DNA of 64,000 nucleotides from assembly GCF_004114955.1 (NCBI RefSeq), contig NZ_CP030053.1, positions 1,550,001 to 1,614,000 of the forward strand. Reading direction: 5' to 3'. The notes below the pieces were generated by a model. That model saw only the letters and a list, made by a program, of their open reading frames with translations, had not been told where the DNA came from and did not search any database. Of the stretch, positions 8,853-17,024 are shown piece after piece. Source of the stretch: Bradyrhizobium guangzhouense (GTDB lineage: Bacteria; Pseudomonadota; Alphaproteobacteria; Rhizobiales; Xanthobacteraceae). Both the position numbers and the translations under genes were made by a program. The stretch's first letter is position 1, and every line of letters begins with the position of its first letter.

Positions 8853-9482
8853 ATGGCTTGGAAGGACCTCGCCGAGGTGCGGCTTGAAAACGATCATGCG
8901 CGGCTGCGGCCAATCGCGTTGACCGATCGTGCGGCGCTCGCCGAAATCGCTTTTGATGCCGATATCTGGCGTTACTTCGTGCAGCGGATCGACACGGACA
9001 GAGATCTTGACCGTTTCATCCAGCAAGCGGTCGAAGATACCGCCGCCACCCGCCGGGTCGTCTTTGCCGTCATCGACAAGGCGACGGGCTCGTTGGCCGG
9101 CAGCATGGCCTACGGCAATTTGGCTGAGGCCGACCGGCGGCTCGAAATCGGCTGGTCGTGGCTCGGCCGCGCCTATCGCGGGAAGGGGCTCAATCGTTGG
9201 GCGAAATTTCTGCTGCTGCAGCACGCCTTCGAACGGCTGGATTGCGAACGCGTCGAATTCAAGACTGACGTGCTCAATCTCCAGGCGCGCAAGGGCTTGC
9301 AGAACATTGGTGCGACCGAGGAGGGCGTGCTGCGGAGCTTCAACTACATGCCGGATGGGCGTCGCCGCGATGCGATCTATTACAGCATCCTGCGCCACGA
9401 ATGGCCGATCGTTCGGTCCGGCCTGCTCAAGGAAGCGAAGCTGACCAGGGCAGCCAGCGAACTGGCTGGTGCGGGGCCGTGA
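8853..9482 (+). CDS. GNAT family N-acetyltransferase
   Basis: A 209-residue protein of the RimJ/RimL-like GNAT group. It opens with a substrate-side segment (LENDHARLRPIALTD) and carries the acetyl-CoA pyrophosphate-binding signature around WLGRAYRGKGLNRWAK and a late LNLQARKGLQNIGATEEGVLR segment, where the family usually places the Asn and the alpha-4 helix. The ATG at 8853 was chosen because it lies just after the carrier stop with GGAGG upstream; an in-frame codon at 8811 overlaps the carrier gene. Within a hydrazine cluster it could protect or modify the terminal nitrogen by N-acylation, but it could also act in self-resistance. Both roles are inference. Confidence 0.8.
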   Translation: MAWKDLAEVRLENDHARLRPIALTDRAALAEIAFDADIWRYFVQRIDTDRDLDRFIQQAVEDTAATRRVVFAVIDKATGSLAGSMAYGNLAEADRRLEIGWSWLGRAYRGKGLNRWAKFLLLQHAFERLDCERVEFKTDVLNLQARKGLQNIGATEEGVLRSFNYMPDGRRRDAIYYSILRHEWPIVRSGLLKEAKLTRAASELAGAGP

Positions 9483-10513
9483 AGCCGCTGTGCCTCGAGG
9501 GGTTGCCGCGCGAGCTCGGACGCGCCCACGGTGTGGCGCTCCGCCAGCAGATCCGCAGCTTTCTCGATGACGATCTGGCGCGGCTCAATCGCGTCTTGCC
9601 GCGGCAGATCGGCCTCACCACACTGGGGCCGGAGATTGCGGCCTATCGCCGCGAGATCGCCGCGGCGGCGCCGTCGCTTGCCGAAGAAATCGAGGGCCTG
9701 GCCGAGGGCGCCGAGATCGCGCCGGACGAAGCGATGCTGCTGCAAATACGCCGTGAGGTGATGGGCTATTCGCGCCTTTATACGGCTGGCGATTGTACGA
9801 CATTGTGCCGGCGCGGCGACGACGGCCCCGTGCTTGCCCAGACGATCGACCTCAATGGCGATCTGGAGGACCAGATGGTCATTCTCCGGATTGCTCATCG
9901 GTCGAGTCCGCGGCAGGTCTTGCTGCTGAGCTTCACGGGGTTGCTCGGGTATCTCGGTCTCAACAGCGAGGGTTTGGCGATCGGGCTCAACCTTGTGCTC
10001 GGCGGCACGTGGGGCCCCGGCATCCCACCCTATCTCGCTATCCGCCATTTGCTCGACAGCTGCGGCGATATCGATTCATGCCTTGATTGGTTGTCGAGGG
10101 TGCGGCTCGCCAGTTCGCGTTCGCTCTTGCTATGCGATTCACAGCGCAGCGTGACCGTCGAACTCTGCGACGGGCAGCTTTCCGTCCGAGCCGGCACCAC
10201 GCTCGTGCACACCAATCATTTCCTGTCGGAAGACTTTGTCGCAATGGACCAGATGAACCCATTCTCGCGCAATTCCTCGGTGCGCCGGCTGGAAGCGTGT
10301 CGCGCGCAGCTTGATCGTCTGGGGAGTCACGGAGGCCCGGAGGATTACATGGCCCTTTTGTGCCAGGAACCGATTTGCGTGTCCGACACCGGCAATATAC
10401 GCCGCGAGAAGACCGTCGGCGCCGTGGTCATGTTGCCGAAGCATGGCATGCTCCATGTCCGGCGCGGCAATCCCGCGCTGGCGCGAACCGAAAAATTCTG
10501 TCTGGCCGCGTGA
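9479..10513 (+). CDS. C45-type autoproteolytic acyltransferase (isopenicillin N acyltransferase-like)
   Basis: A 344-residue protein resembling the peptidase C45 / acyl-CoA:6-APA acyltransferase family of Ntn hydrolases. The expected self-cleavage point precedes the nucleophile C106 in TAGDCTTL. Later segments LTGLLGYLGLNSEGLAIGLN and VHTNHFL match the family core. Start choice: GTG 9479 forms a GTGA overlap with the GNAT stop; the longer in-frame version from 9401 would lie within the GNAT gene. Family members transfer acyl groups onto amines or hydrolyse amides after autocatalytic processing. In this cluster, which lacks a thioesterase domain, it could transfer a carrier-bound acyl group to an amine or release the product. 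That role is inferred. Confidence 0.75.
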   Translation: MKPLCLEGLPRELGRAHGVALRQQIRSFLDDDLARLNRVLPRQIGLTTLGPEIAAYRREIAAAAPSLAEEIEGLAEGAEIAPDEAMLLQIRREVMGYSRLYTAGDCTTLCRRGDDGPVLAQTIDLNGDLEDQMVILRIAHRSSPRQVLLLSFTGLLGYLGLNSEGLAIGLNLVLGGTWGPGIPPYLAIRHLLDSCGDIDSCLDWLSRVRLASSRSLLLCDSQRSVTVELCDGQLSVRAGTTLVHTNHFLSEDFVAMDQMNPFSRNSSVRRLEACRAQLDRLGSHGGPEDYMALLCQEPICVSDTGNIRREKTVGAVVMLPKHGMLHVRRGNPALARTEKFCLAA

Positions 10514-10556
10514 GATGGCCCGTCACCTCGCCGTTTCAGCCGGCCCAGGCCCAAAT

Positions 10557-11471
10557 CTAGCTCTTGCGCAGCAATGCGCCGAAGCGGGCACCGGATACGC
10601 TCGATCCCAGGGCCAGCAACTCGCCCGGCCCCACCGAACCGCTTGCCGCCAAGTCGATCATGTTGATCAGCGGATCGCAGGAGAAGACGTGGCCGATACG
10701 TGGAATATTGTCGAGATGGAGCTGGTCGCGGCGGAACCCAGCCTGCTGCTCCTTCATGACCACGATCGGCTTCCACAGATTGTTGTGCGCGAGGCGCTTG
10801 ATGTCGCGGAGATCGACCTCCGCCCGCGCGAACAGGTCGGCGTTCGCCCGCCGCGCCAGGTCGGCCGAGATCTCGCCATTTGGCTTCATCATTCGGGCAT
10901 CAACTGCCGCGGCGGTGCCAAGCAGCTGGAATTCGCCACCTTGTCCGGCGCTGACGATGCAGCTTGCCGCCCCATCGCTGAACACGGCGAAAGGGCGCAG
11001 CCTTTCATCATGTACGCCGATCGTATCTCCGGCCGCAACCAGGATCGCCTGGTGCCGCCCGCCGCGGACCAGCGTCTCGGCCAGGCCAAGAGCGGATGTG
11101 AGGGTCGCACAGCGATTCAGGGTCACGCCGTACGGGATGGCTTGGTGCAGGCCCAGCGTCTCGAGCAGCCGGCCGATGAAATCGGCATGTCCGTCGACAT
11201 CGGTCGGAAAGCGCGTTGCGCACAGGATGACGGCATCGACCGATGGTTGACCGGCGCCAAAATCCGCCAAGCTCCGGCGCGCCGTTTCGGCCAGCAGCTC
11301 GACCGTCGGCCTCGCCGTGACGCGAAAACGATCCCAGCCCCACAAGCCCGGGTCGTCGATCATCTGGTTTCGCGCGAGCCAATTGGCCAGACCGGGAATC
11401 TCCGTCACACGCCGCTCTTCTTCTCCGAGGACATAGTGACAGCCGTGAAGAGACAGTTTCTGGTTTTCCAT
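10557..11471 (-). CDS. KAS III-like (FabH/thiolase-fold) acyltransferase
   Basis: A 304-residue protein with the ketosynthase III fold: nucleophile C121 in LNRCATLTSALGLAE, FSDGAASCIV in the middle, a likely catalytic histidine at H229 (LAHNNLW), and GPGELLALGSSVSGARFGALL closing the C-terminus. Where FabH enzymes carry the Asn of the Cys-His-Asn triad, this protein reads IGHVFSCDPLIN, so His 261 appears to replace Asn. Such altered triads occur in KAS III homologues that form esters or amides instead of C-C bonds. It lies on the strand opposite to the rest of the cluster, tail to tail with the C45 gene (43 bases) and head to head with the diiron gene (54 bases). Cluster membership is likely but not proven. 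Confidence 0.75.
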   Translation of the reverse strand: MENQKLSLHGCHYVLGEEERRVTEIPGLANWLARNQMIDDPGLWGWDRFRVTARPTVELLAETARRSLADFGAGQPSVDAVILCATRFPTDVDGHADFIGRLLETLGLHQAIPYGVTLNRCATLTSALGLAETLVRGGRHQAILVAAGDTIGVHDERLRPFAVFSDGAASCIVSAGQGGEFQLLGTAAAVDARMMKPNGEISADLARRANADLFARAEVDLRDIKRLAHNNLWKPIVVMKEQQAGFRRDQLHLDNIPRIGHVFSCDPLINMIDLAASGSVGPGELLALGSSVSGARFGALLRKS

Positions 11472-11525
11472 GCCGCACCGATCCGCCGGTTGGTGTTACG
11501 GGAGCCACCATAGCGAGGTTGTGAA

Positions 11526-13838
11526 ATGAAAGGCCTACCACAATCAATCGGTATATCATCCAAATCGGATACGGCCTTGAGTGACGTTCAAGGCGCCACC
11601 ATACATCGCTTCCCTGGTGGCATGATCGGTCGGTTTCATTTCGACCCGGCGGCTCGACCGTTGGCCGATGCCGCATTGGCCGCGGAACCGGCGGAGATCG
11701 CCGCGCTCCTGTTGAAGGATTGCGAAAGTGAGGCGATGCTACTGGCCGCCAAGCAGATTCTGGATGCGACGCTGAGCGTCGCGGAGTGGGACGATGGAGC
11801 GCTGGGCGCGATGGTGCAGGCGCCCGTCCTCCGCGGCGGCCGCGTGGATCGGGAGCAACTGTGGCACTGGCTCGAAGCGCAGCGCACCGCTACCGCGGCG
11901 GCGCTCGACGGCGTGGTCGCGCTGGGAATGGCGGCGAGACACTCTCTCCTTCGCGGGCGGGCCGCGCTGTCGTTACTCGGCGATTGCTGGCTCGACACCG
12001 TGTCGCAACCCGCGACCCAGCCTGCCGCCATCGTCAACATCCTGTTCGGTCAACGATGGCTGCTTCTTGGCGAGGGCTGCCCAGCGCGGTCATGTGTCGC
12101 TTTGCGACGGCGGTCCCTCGAAGAGGCCGGCATTTTCCTGCCGTCGATCTCCGATGCAGGCTTTTTCCGCGCGGCCGCGACCGACCCGATGACGTCATTG
12201 CAGGCCGCCTTCCTGCTGTCGCTGTCTCGCTACCCTGCCACCTACCTTCCCGAGTTGGTCGGAATCCACGCCGCCTACCACGCCCTGGGGATCGATGACC
12301 GCGTTGCGGGGCTAGTCCCCTTCGTGACATCAGAAGCGGCATGGGAGGCCCTCGAGACCTATGTCGACGGGCTGCGAGATGACCCGGCGGGTGAAGCCTT
12401 GTCCCGCCGCCTCGTCGATGCGATGCGTGTCTTTGTCGGCCTCGAAAGGCGACAGGTGGCGATGCTGGCGAAGATGGCGGAGCTGGCCGGGCAATCGACC
12501 GACCGCTCCCTCGATCTGCAGGTCGCCGAGATTGTCCGGCGCCACGCGCCGTTTGCCGGAAAGCAGCATGGGCGCGTCCGGATCGGCGGAAAGCTGCTCT
12601 CCGAGCGTTTTGCTGAAACCAATCTGGATCTCGCCGGCTTCCTGCGGGATTTCAAGCGATCCAGCTATCTGCGAGCCGATGCGACAGGAAGCTGCCGCTT
12701 CGTCGACGCCATCAAATTCGGCGGGCCGATGTTCGGCATATTTTCCGAACAGGAAGCGGGCGTTCTCAAATCGTGGTTCCATCGAGCGGCTCAAACGATC
12801 GACGAGCCGATCATCCTGGTACCGGAGGGCCATGACGATTCGGTCGCGCGATTGTGGCTCGCCGGCATCCGCAATCGCTTACCACGCGACACCGTGTTCG
12901 AAGCTGCGCCCGATCTCGATGACCGGACGCTGTTCTATCGGCTGGTCAATATCGAGAATTTCGCGAACACATTGTCGGTCGCGCTGGAGCGGGCACGTGC
13001 GGGGCTGGCTCGGGCGGAAGTCCTGTTCAACGACGAGGCCGCGGGGCGATATACGGACGCTCGCTTTTTCGAATATTCCCCCGAGGCCCTGGAAGCCCGG
13101 GTCGAGTCGATCTATTGGCAGAAGCTCGTCGAACCCTATGCGCCACTCGACGACATCCCGCCCCGCGACGAGGTTGTGTTCGGTCAGAAATACTATGCGC
13201 TGGGCAATCTGATCGATGGTTGCTGGGCATTTCGAAGCAGCGGCACGGGCCGCTTCGAGCGAGCCGCAGATGTGACCTTGTTCAACATCTATGCCGATGA
13301 GATGGGGTTGGGGGATATCCAGAAGAACCACATCACGCTGATCTACCGGGTCCTGAGGAGCCTGGGGATCAACCTGCCGCATATCCGCGACGAAGCGTTC
13401 ATCGATCAGGACGAGATCCCGGACAACTTCTATACTTTCCCGTTGAACCAACTGTCGCTCGGCCTATTTCCGAACCGCTTCCATCCCGAGATTCTGGGCT
13501 ACAATCTCGGCGTCGAAATGTTTGGCCTCGGCGAGGTGCGGCTGCATGAGATCCAAAAGCTGAAGCACTGGGGCTTCGACCACATTTACGAGGATGTGCA
13601 TCTGTCTATCGACAACCTCTCGGCCGGACATGCACGGCAAGCGGTGACGATCATCCAGGCGCATCTCGACGAAACGGAGCGGCGATACGGTGCCGCTGCA
13701 GGCGCGGCCGAGTGGCGCCGCATTTGGAACGGCTATGCTGCGTTTTCCTATTTCATGGAAGGTGGGACGCTGGAATCGCCACACTCTGTCATGATCGACG
13801 ATGACGCGATCGGTGATCATTGTGCTTTGACGCTTTGA
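11526..13838 (+). CDS. Large iron-containing redox enzyme, heme-oxygenase-like diiron (HDO) domain at C-terminus
   Basis: A 770-residue protein. The C-terminal 200 residues match the HDO fold of non-heme diiron oxidases: E592 and H602 in YADEMGLGDIQKNH, E664 in NLGVEMFGLGE, then H692 and D696 in HLSIDNL, with H702 (GHA) as a possible last ligand. The E-x9-H and H-x3-D spacings are those expected for HDO oxidases such as the N-oxidizing domain of SznF. The last histidine is displaced and may not bind metal. Residues 1-450 form a long helical region I do not recognise. HDO enzymes oxidize amines and fatty acids with O2. Here a hydrazine- or amine-oxidizing role is attractive but inferred. Confidence 0.72.
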   Translation: MKGLPQSIGISSKSDTALSDVQGATIHRFPGGMIGRFHFDPAARPLADAALAAEPAEIAALLLKDCESEAMLLAAKQILDATLSVAEWDDGALGAMVQAPVLRGGRVDREQLWHWLEAQRTATAAALDGVVALGMAARHSLLRGRAALSLLGDCWLDTVSQPATQPAAIVNILFGQRWLLLGEGCPARSCVALRRRSLEEAGIFLPSISDAGFFRAAATDPMTSLQAAFLLSLSRYPATYLPELVGIHAAYHALGIDDRVAGLVPFVTSEAAWEALETYVDGLRDDPAGEALSRRLVDAMRVFVGLERRQVAMLAKMAELAGQSTDRSLDLQVAEIVRRHAPFAGKQHGRVRIGGKLLSERFAETNLDLAGFLRDFKRSSYLRADATGSCRFVDAIKFGGPMFGIFSEQEAGVLKSWFHRAAQTIDEPIILVPEGHDDSVARLWLAGIRNRLPRDTVFEAAPDLDDRTLFYRLVNIENFANTLSVALERARAGLARAEVLFNDEAAGRYTDARFFEYSPEALEARVESIYWQKLVEPYAPLDDIPPRDEVVFGQKYYALGNLIDGCWAFRSSGTGRFERAADVTLFNIYADEMGLGDIQKNHITLIYRVLRSLGINLPHIRDEAFIDQDEIPDNFYTFPLNQLSLGLFPNRFHPEILGYNLGVEMFGLGEVRLHEIQKLKHWGFDHIYEDVHLSIDNLSAGHARQAVTIIQAHLDETERRYGAAAGAAEWRRIWNGYAAFSYFMEGGTLESPHSVMIDDDAIGDHCALTL

Positions 13839-13884
13839 CCGTTCGGCGCGCCGCCTTCGGAAGAGTTTTTGCAACACCGGTTCG

Positions 13885-13890
13885 AAGGAG
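13885..13890 (+). promoter_or_regulatory. Ribosome binding site deciding the start of the flavoprotein dehydrogenase
   Basis: AAGGAG stands five bases before GTG 13896. It supports that start over the in-frame TTG at 13869, which has no comparable site. Confidence 0.6.
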
Positions 13891-13895
13891 CCGCC

Positions 13896-15062
13896 GTGAA
13901 AATATTCGATACCTCGGTGCTAAGACTGCCGCTCTACGAGGAACGGCACCGGCAGCTCGCAAGGCGAATTGAAAGCTGGGCCGACGAGATCTCGCCGGAA
14001 CTCGGCGAGATCGAACGTCGCCCGCCCGCCGAGATGGGGCGCCATCTAACCGCCCTGTTCGGTCGAAACGGCTGGTACGCTGCCGTCGGCGGCGCCGATG
14101 CGGCCCCTGATTTCCGCAGCATCTGCTTGATCCGCGAGGGCTTCGCGTTCGTCCATGATTTGTGCGATTTCGCCTTCTCGATTCAGGCCCTCGCGGCTAC
14201 GCCGCTCATCCGATACGGTTCTGCGGAGCAGCGTGCGACTCTGCTCCCCGACATATTGGCAGGTCGGTCGATCGGGTGTCTGGCCTTGTCCGAACCCGAC
14301 GTCGGCTCGGACATTGCCAGCGTGTCTCTGCGTGCCGAACGTCGTGGCGAGTCCTATGTCCTGACCGGGACGAAGACCTGGATCTCCAACGCCGACATTG
14401 CCGATTTCGCGATTGTCCTGGCCCGAACGGCAGACCAGTCGGGGCCGCTCGGGCTCAGTTTGTTTTTCGTGCGCGCGCAATCGTCCGGAATGCGTGTCGT
14501 CGAGACGATTGAGGCGATGGCACCGCGCTCCTTTGGCAGCCTGAGCTTCGACGAGTGCATCGTGCCGGCGGCCCAAATGATCGGAAAGCCGGGGCTCGGC
14601 TTTCAAATCGCGGGCGAGATCCTCGAGCAGTATCGGATGACGGTCGGCGCCGCCGCGACCGGTTTCGCCCGCCGGGCGCGGAGCGCGGCGCTGAAATGGG
14701 CTCGCTCGAGACGCCTCTCGACCGGCACGGTCTGGGACATGCAATTGACCAAATCGAAACTCGCCGATAGCGAGGCGGCGCTGACCGCCAGCGCATTGCT
14801 CATCGCCCAGGCGGCGTGGGAAATCGACCAGCAGATCCGTGGTTATGGAAAGCACTCCAGCATCGCGAAACTGGTTGCGACGGAGCATGCACAGCGGATC
14901 ATCGATGATGCAGTGCAGATCTTCGGCGCCGCGGGAATCGTGAAGGATACGGTCCCGGAACGGCTCTATCGACAGATCCGATCGCTGCGCATCTATGAAG
15001 GAACCTCGGAGATTCAGCGCCTGATCATCGCAAGCCATCTCCAGCACCCTGATATCGGATAG
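13896..15062 (+). CDS. Acyl-CoA/acyl-ACP dehydrogenase-like flavoprotein
   Basis: A 388-residue enzyme of the acyl-CoA dehydrogenase family. It shows CLALSEPDVGSDIAS and TKTWISNAD in the FAD/substrate region, KHSSIAKLVATEHAQRIIDDAVQIFGAAG, and the catalytic-base position E368 in RIYEGTSEIQRLI. It has the family's usual length and appears intact. In secondary metabolism such enzymes oxidize carrier-bound acyl groups. Here a plausible reaction is two-electron oxidation of hydrazinoacetyl-S-carrier to a hydrazono or diazo acyl group, as proposed for related N-N pathways. That substrate is inferred. The gene is 57 bases after the diiron gene and on the same strand, consistent with one transcript. 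Confidence 0.85.
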   Translation: MKIFDTSVLRLPLYEERHRQLARRIESWADEISPELGEIERRPPAEMGRHLTALFGRNGWYAAVGGADAAPDFRSICLIREGFAFVHDLCDFAFSIQALAATPLIRYGSAEQRATLLPDILAGRSIGCLALSEPDVGSDIASVSLRAERRGESYVLTGTKTWISNADIADFAIVLARTADQSGPLGLSLFFVRAQSSGMRVVETIEAMAPRSFGSLSFDECIVPAAQMIGKPGLGFQIAGEILEQYRMTVGAAATGFARRARSAALKWARSRRLSTGTVWDMQLTKSKLADSEAALTASALLIAQAAWEIDQQIRGYGKHSSIAKLVATEHAQRIIDDAVQIFGAAGIVKDTVPERLYRQIRSLRIYEGTSEIQRLIIASHLQHPDIG

Positions 15063-15140
15063 GCCCCCATTGCTTCGCCGGCGTGATCGCGGGGCTCTAC
15101 GAGACGGGCAGGGATCTCGGGGCCAACAACGCCTACCCGG

Positions 15141-16001
15141 TCATAACCCACCGCCTGAGGTGCGCGGTCCGAGAAGAAACTGGTTGACCGCATCGGCAAA
15201 TTCGTCCGGGTCTTCGACCATTACCGCGTGACCGGCATGAGAAATTTCGTGCAGCTGGCCGTCCTTCAACAAACGTATGATATCGAATGCTTCCTTTTTG
15301 CTTAGGACCGCGGAACCTCGGCCTCTTATCAACAATGTACGGCAGGAGATCTTGGAAAGAATGGGCCGGACGTCATCCGCTCGCGCCGATCCTGTGCCCA
15401 TGATTTGCTGAATCCTCCGATCGACTCTGAGGACAAGTCGTCCATCGGCGCTCTCGCGCAGAGCATTGTCGACGATGTGACCGAGCATTCGTGGATGTGT
15501 CAGCGGTCGTTTGGCCGAGATCCAGGCGGCGTACTCGGCGAGCGAGCTGTAGCCATCGCACTGCTCCTGGAACTGCGAGAGAATATTTTCGGAAACGTCC
15601 GGTTCGGTGCTCAAAGAGAAATCTACCAGAACCAGGTCCGTTACGAGGTGCGGGACGGCTGCAGCAACCTGGAGCGCCACGGCCGCACCAAGGGAATGCC
15701 CTACAAGAGAGATATTCCGGAGTTTGTATTTCTGAATGAGATTGAGAACGTCCGTGGAATAGGATCCAACGCCATAATTTCCGGTTGGATCTTCGCCGGA
15801 ATTTCCGTGCCCCCTGAAATCGATGATGATCGTGCGATAGTTTTTCGGCAAGCGAGGCGCAAAGTCGTTCCATACATAGCCACCTTCGCCGAAGCCGTGA
15901 AGAAGTATGCAAGTCGCGTCTCCACCACCACACTCCCTGATGTGGAAAGAGAATTGGTCTGCCCCAGGCGCCGGTGTGTGCAACAGGTCCGGCTCTTTCA
16001 T
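15141..16001 (-). CDS. Alpha/beta hydrolase
   Basis: A 286-residue alpha/beta-hydrolase-fold protein with an oxyanion loop (LLHGFGEGG at 34-42), the nucleophile elbow GHSLG with S103, and a late histidine in SHAGHAVM. The acid may be the Asp in LVLVDFS, since the usual post-beta-7 position reads GRGSAVL without Asp. ATG 16001 is preceded by AAGGTG at six bases; a GTG at 16046 would add 15 residues without a site. It runs against the cluster and ends 78 bases from the dehydrogenase stop. It could release a carrier-bound product or be unrelated; I cannot tell which. Confidence 0.8.
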   Translation of the reverse strand: MKEPDLLHTPAPGADQFSFHIRECGGGDATCILLHGFGEGGYVWNDFAPRLPKNYRTIIIDFRGHGNSGEDPTGNYGVGSYSTDVLNLIQKYKLRNISLVGHSLGAAVALQVAAAVPHLVTDLVLVDFSLSTEPDVSENILSQFQEQCDGYSSLAEYAAWISAKRPLTHPRMLGHIVDNALRESADGRLVLRVDRRIQQIMGTGSARADDVRPILSKISCRTLLIRGRGSAVLSKKEAFDIIRLLKDGQLHEISHAGHAVMVEDPDEFADAVNQFLLGPRTSGGGL

Positions 16002-16278
16002 AGACGACACCTTATCGTTCGTTCGATGAAGGACAGCTCCGATCACGGGGGCCCAAATGCTTCAAACGACAAAGAAGAGTTCTAGCAAAAGTAGCAAAAT
16101 TCGCTGCCTGCCGATAGTGGATGGAGGGCTTCGACAACGCCGCTGGACTGGATCATTCGGGCCGGACGGATCTCGGTGCGTACTCATCGCTGCTTGCGCG
16201 ATCCGCAACCGAAGCCGGACATGCTCGGCTATCTGCACTTTATTCCCTCGGCTCAATTCCGCCCCTGTTTCGCACCTC

Positions 16279-16921
16279 GTCAACCCCTCTCCGCAAAAAT
16301 ATTCCACTTTACCGAAATTCGGAAATGACGTATGTGTCGCCGCATCCCGGCTTATCCTTGAGGGGCGATCTCGAGTCGTCATGATTGCGAGCCGGGCTTG
16401 CGGTGGACGCGGGCAGCGTCGGGTGCGAGAGGCGCGGGCAGGGCGGGTAGTCCCTGTGAGCCCGAAGCCGCGCATCGACGAGCGGCGCTGTCAGGTTCGT
16501 CTCGCCGGCAATTCCCAGGCAATGTCGACAAGGCCGGGGAATATTGCGGCGGTCAAGCGAGCCGTGCGTACGGCAAAACCGTGTGGTCCTGGCCGTCGTC
16601 GCTACGGCCAAGCCTGTCGCGGAGGTGCAGGGAGCCCAACCGGGTGAAATGCACCATCCAATTCGCGAGGCGAGGGAGGCCAGAAGGAACTCGGCTCCCG
16701 GGAGAGCGCGGCATAAGCCGTCAACCCACTGCGCAGGGAAGGCCGAGTGTTTGGCACCACCTGTATGCTGCTGTGCGGTCTTTTTGCGCTACATCTTCGC
16801 GCAGCGGACCGCGGGTGCGAGGTCAGCACCCGGTCTTCCCTGCGCCCTCTTGGCTCAAGAGGGCGGAACGACCAGGCAAAGCTCGGGCGACATCCGCCGC
16901 GAGAACATGAGGGCGCGTCTG
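16279..16921. repeat. Dispersed ~0.63 kb repeat, copy 1
   Basis: A non-coding block closely similar to 55342-55958 in the same orientation. Shared landmarks are the AAAATATTCC...ACCGAAATTCGG left part, a run starting at 16566 (GCGTACGGCAAAACCGTGTG) that is identical in both copies, the GGCGAGGGAGGCCAGAAGGAA segment, CCACCTGTATGCTGCTGTGCGG and CACCCGGTCTTCCCTGCGCCCTCTTG. Short open frames inside are not conserved as proteins and I do not call genes. I recognise this as a frequent Bradyrhizobium intergenic sequence. Of the flanks, 16002-16278 and 16922-17024 hold no gene I can support apart from the ribosome binding site of the next gene. Confidence 0.85.
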
Positions 16922-17024
16922 CACTTGCGCTGCCATCGAAGATTCCTGTTGTCGCGCGACTCCGGCGCCTCTAGCATCGCGTCAAAAGAAAAGGCGTCGG
17001 GACGAAATTTGCCGCGAGGACATC

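Noticed and set aside
15063..15185. Short frame after the dehydrogenase reading FAGVIAGLYETGRDLGANNAY
   Set aside because: Too short and unrecognised; it overlaps the end of the hydrolase gene on the other strand and may be chance.
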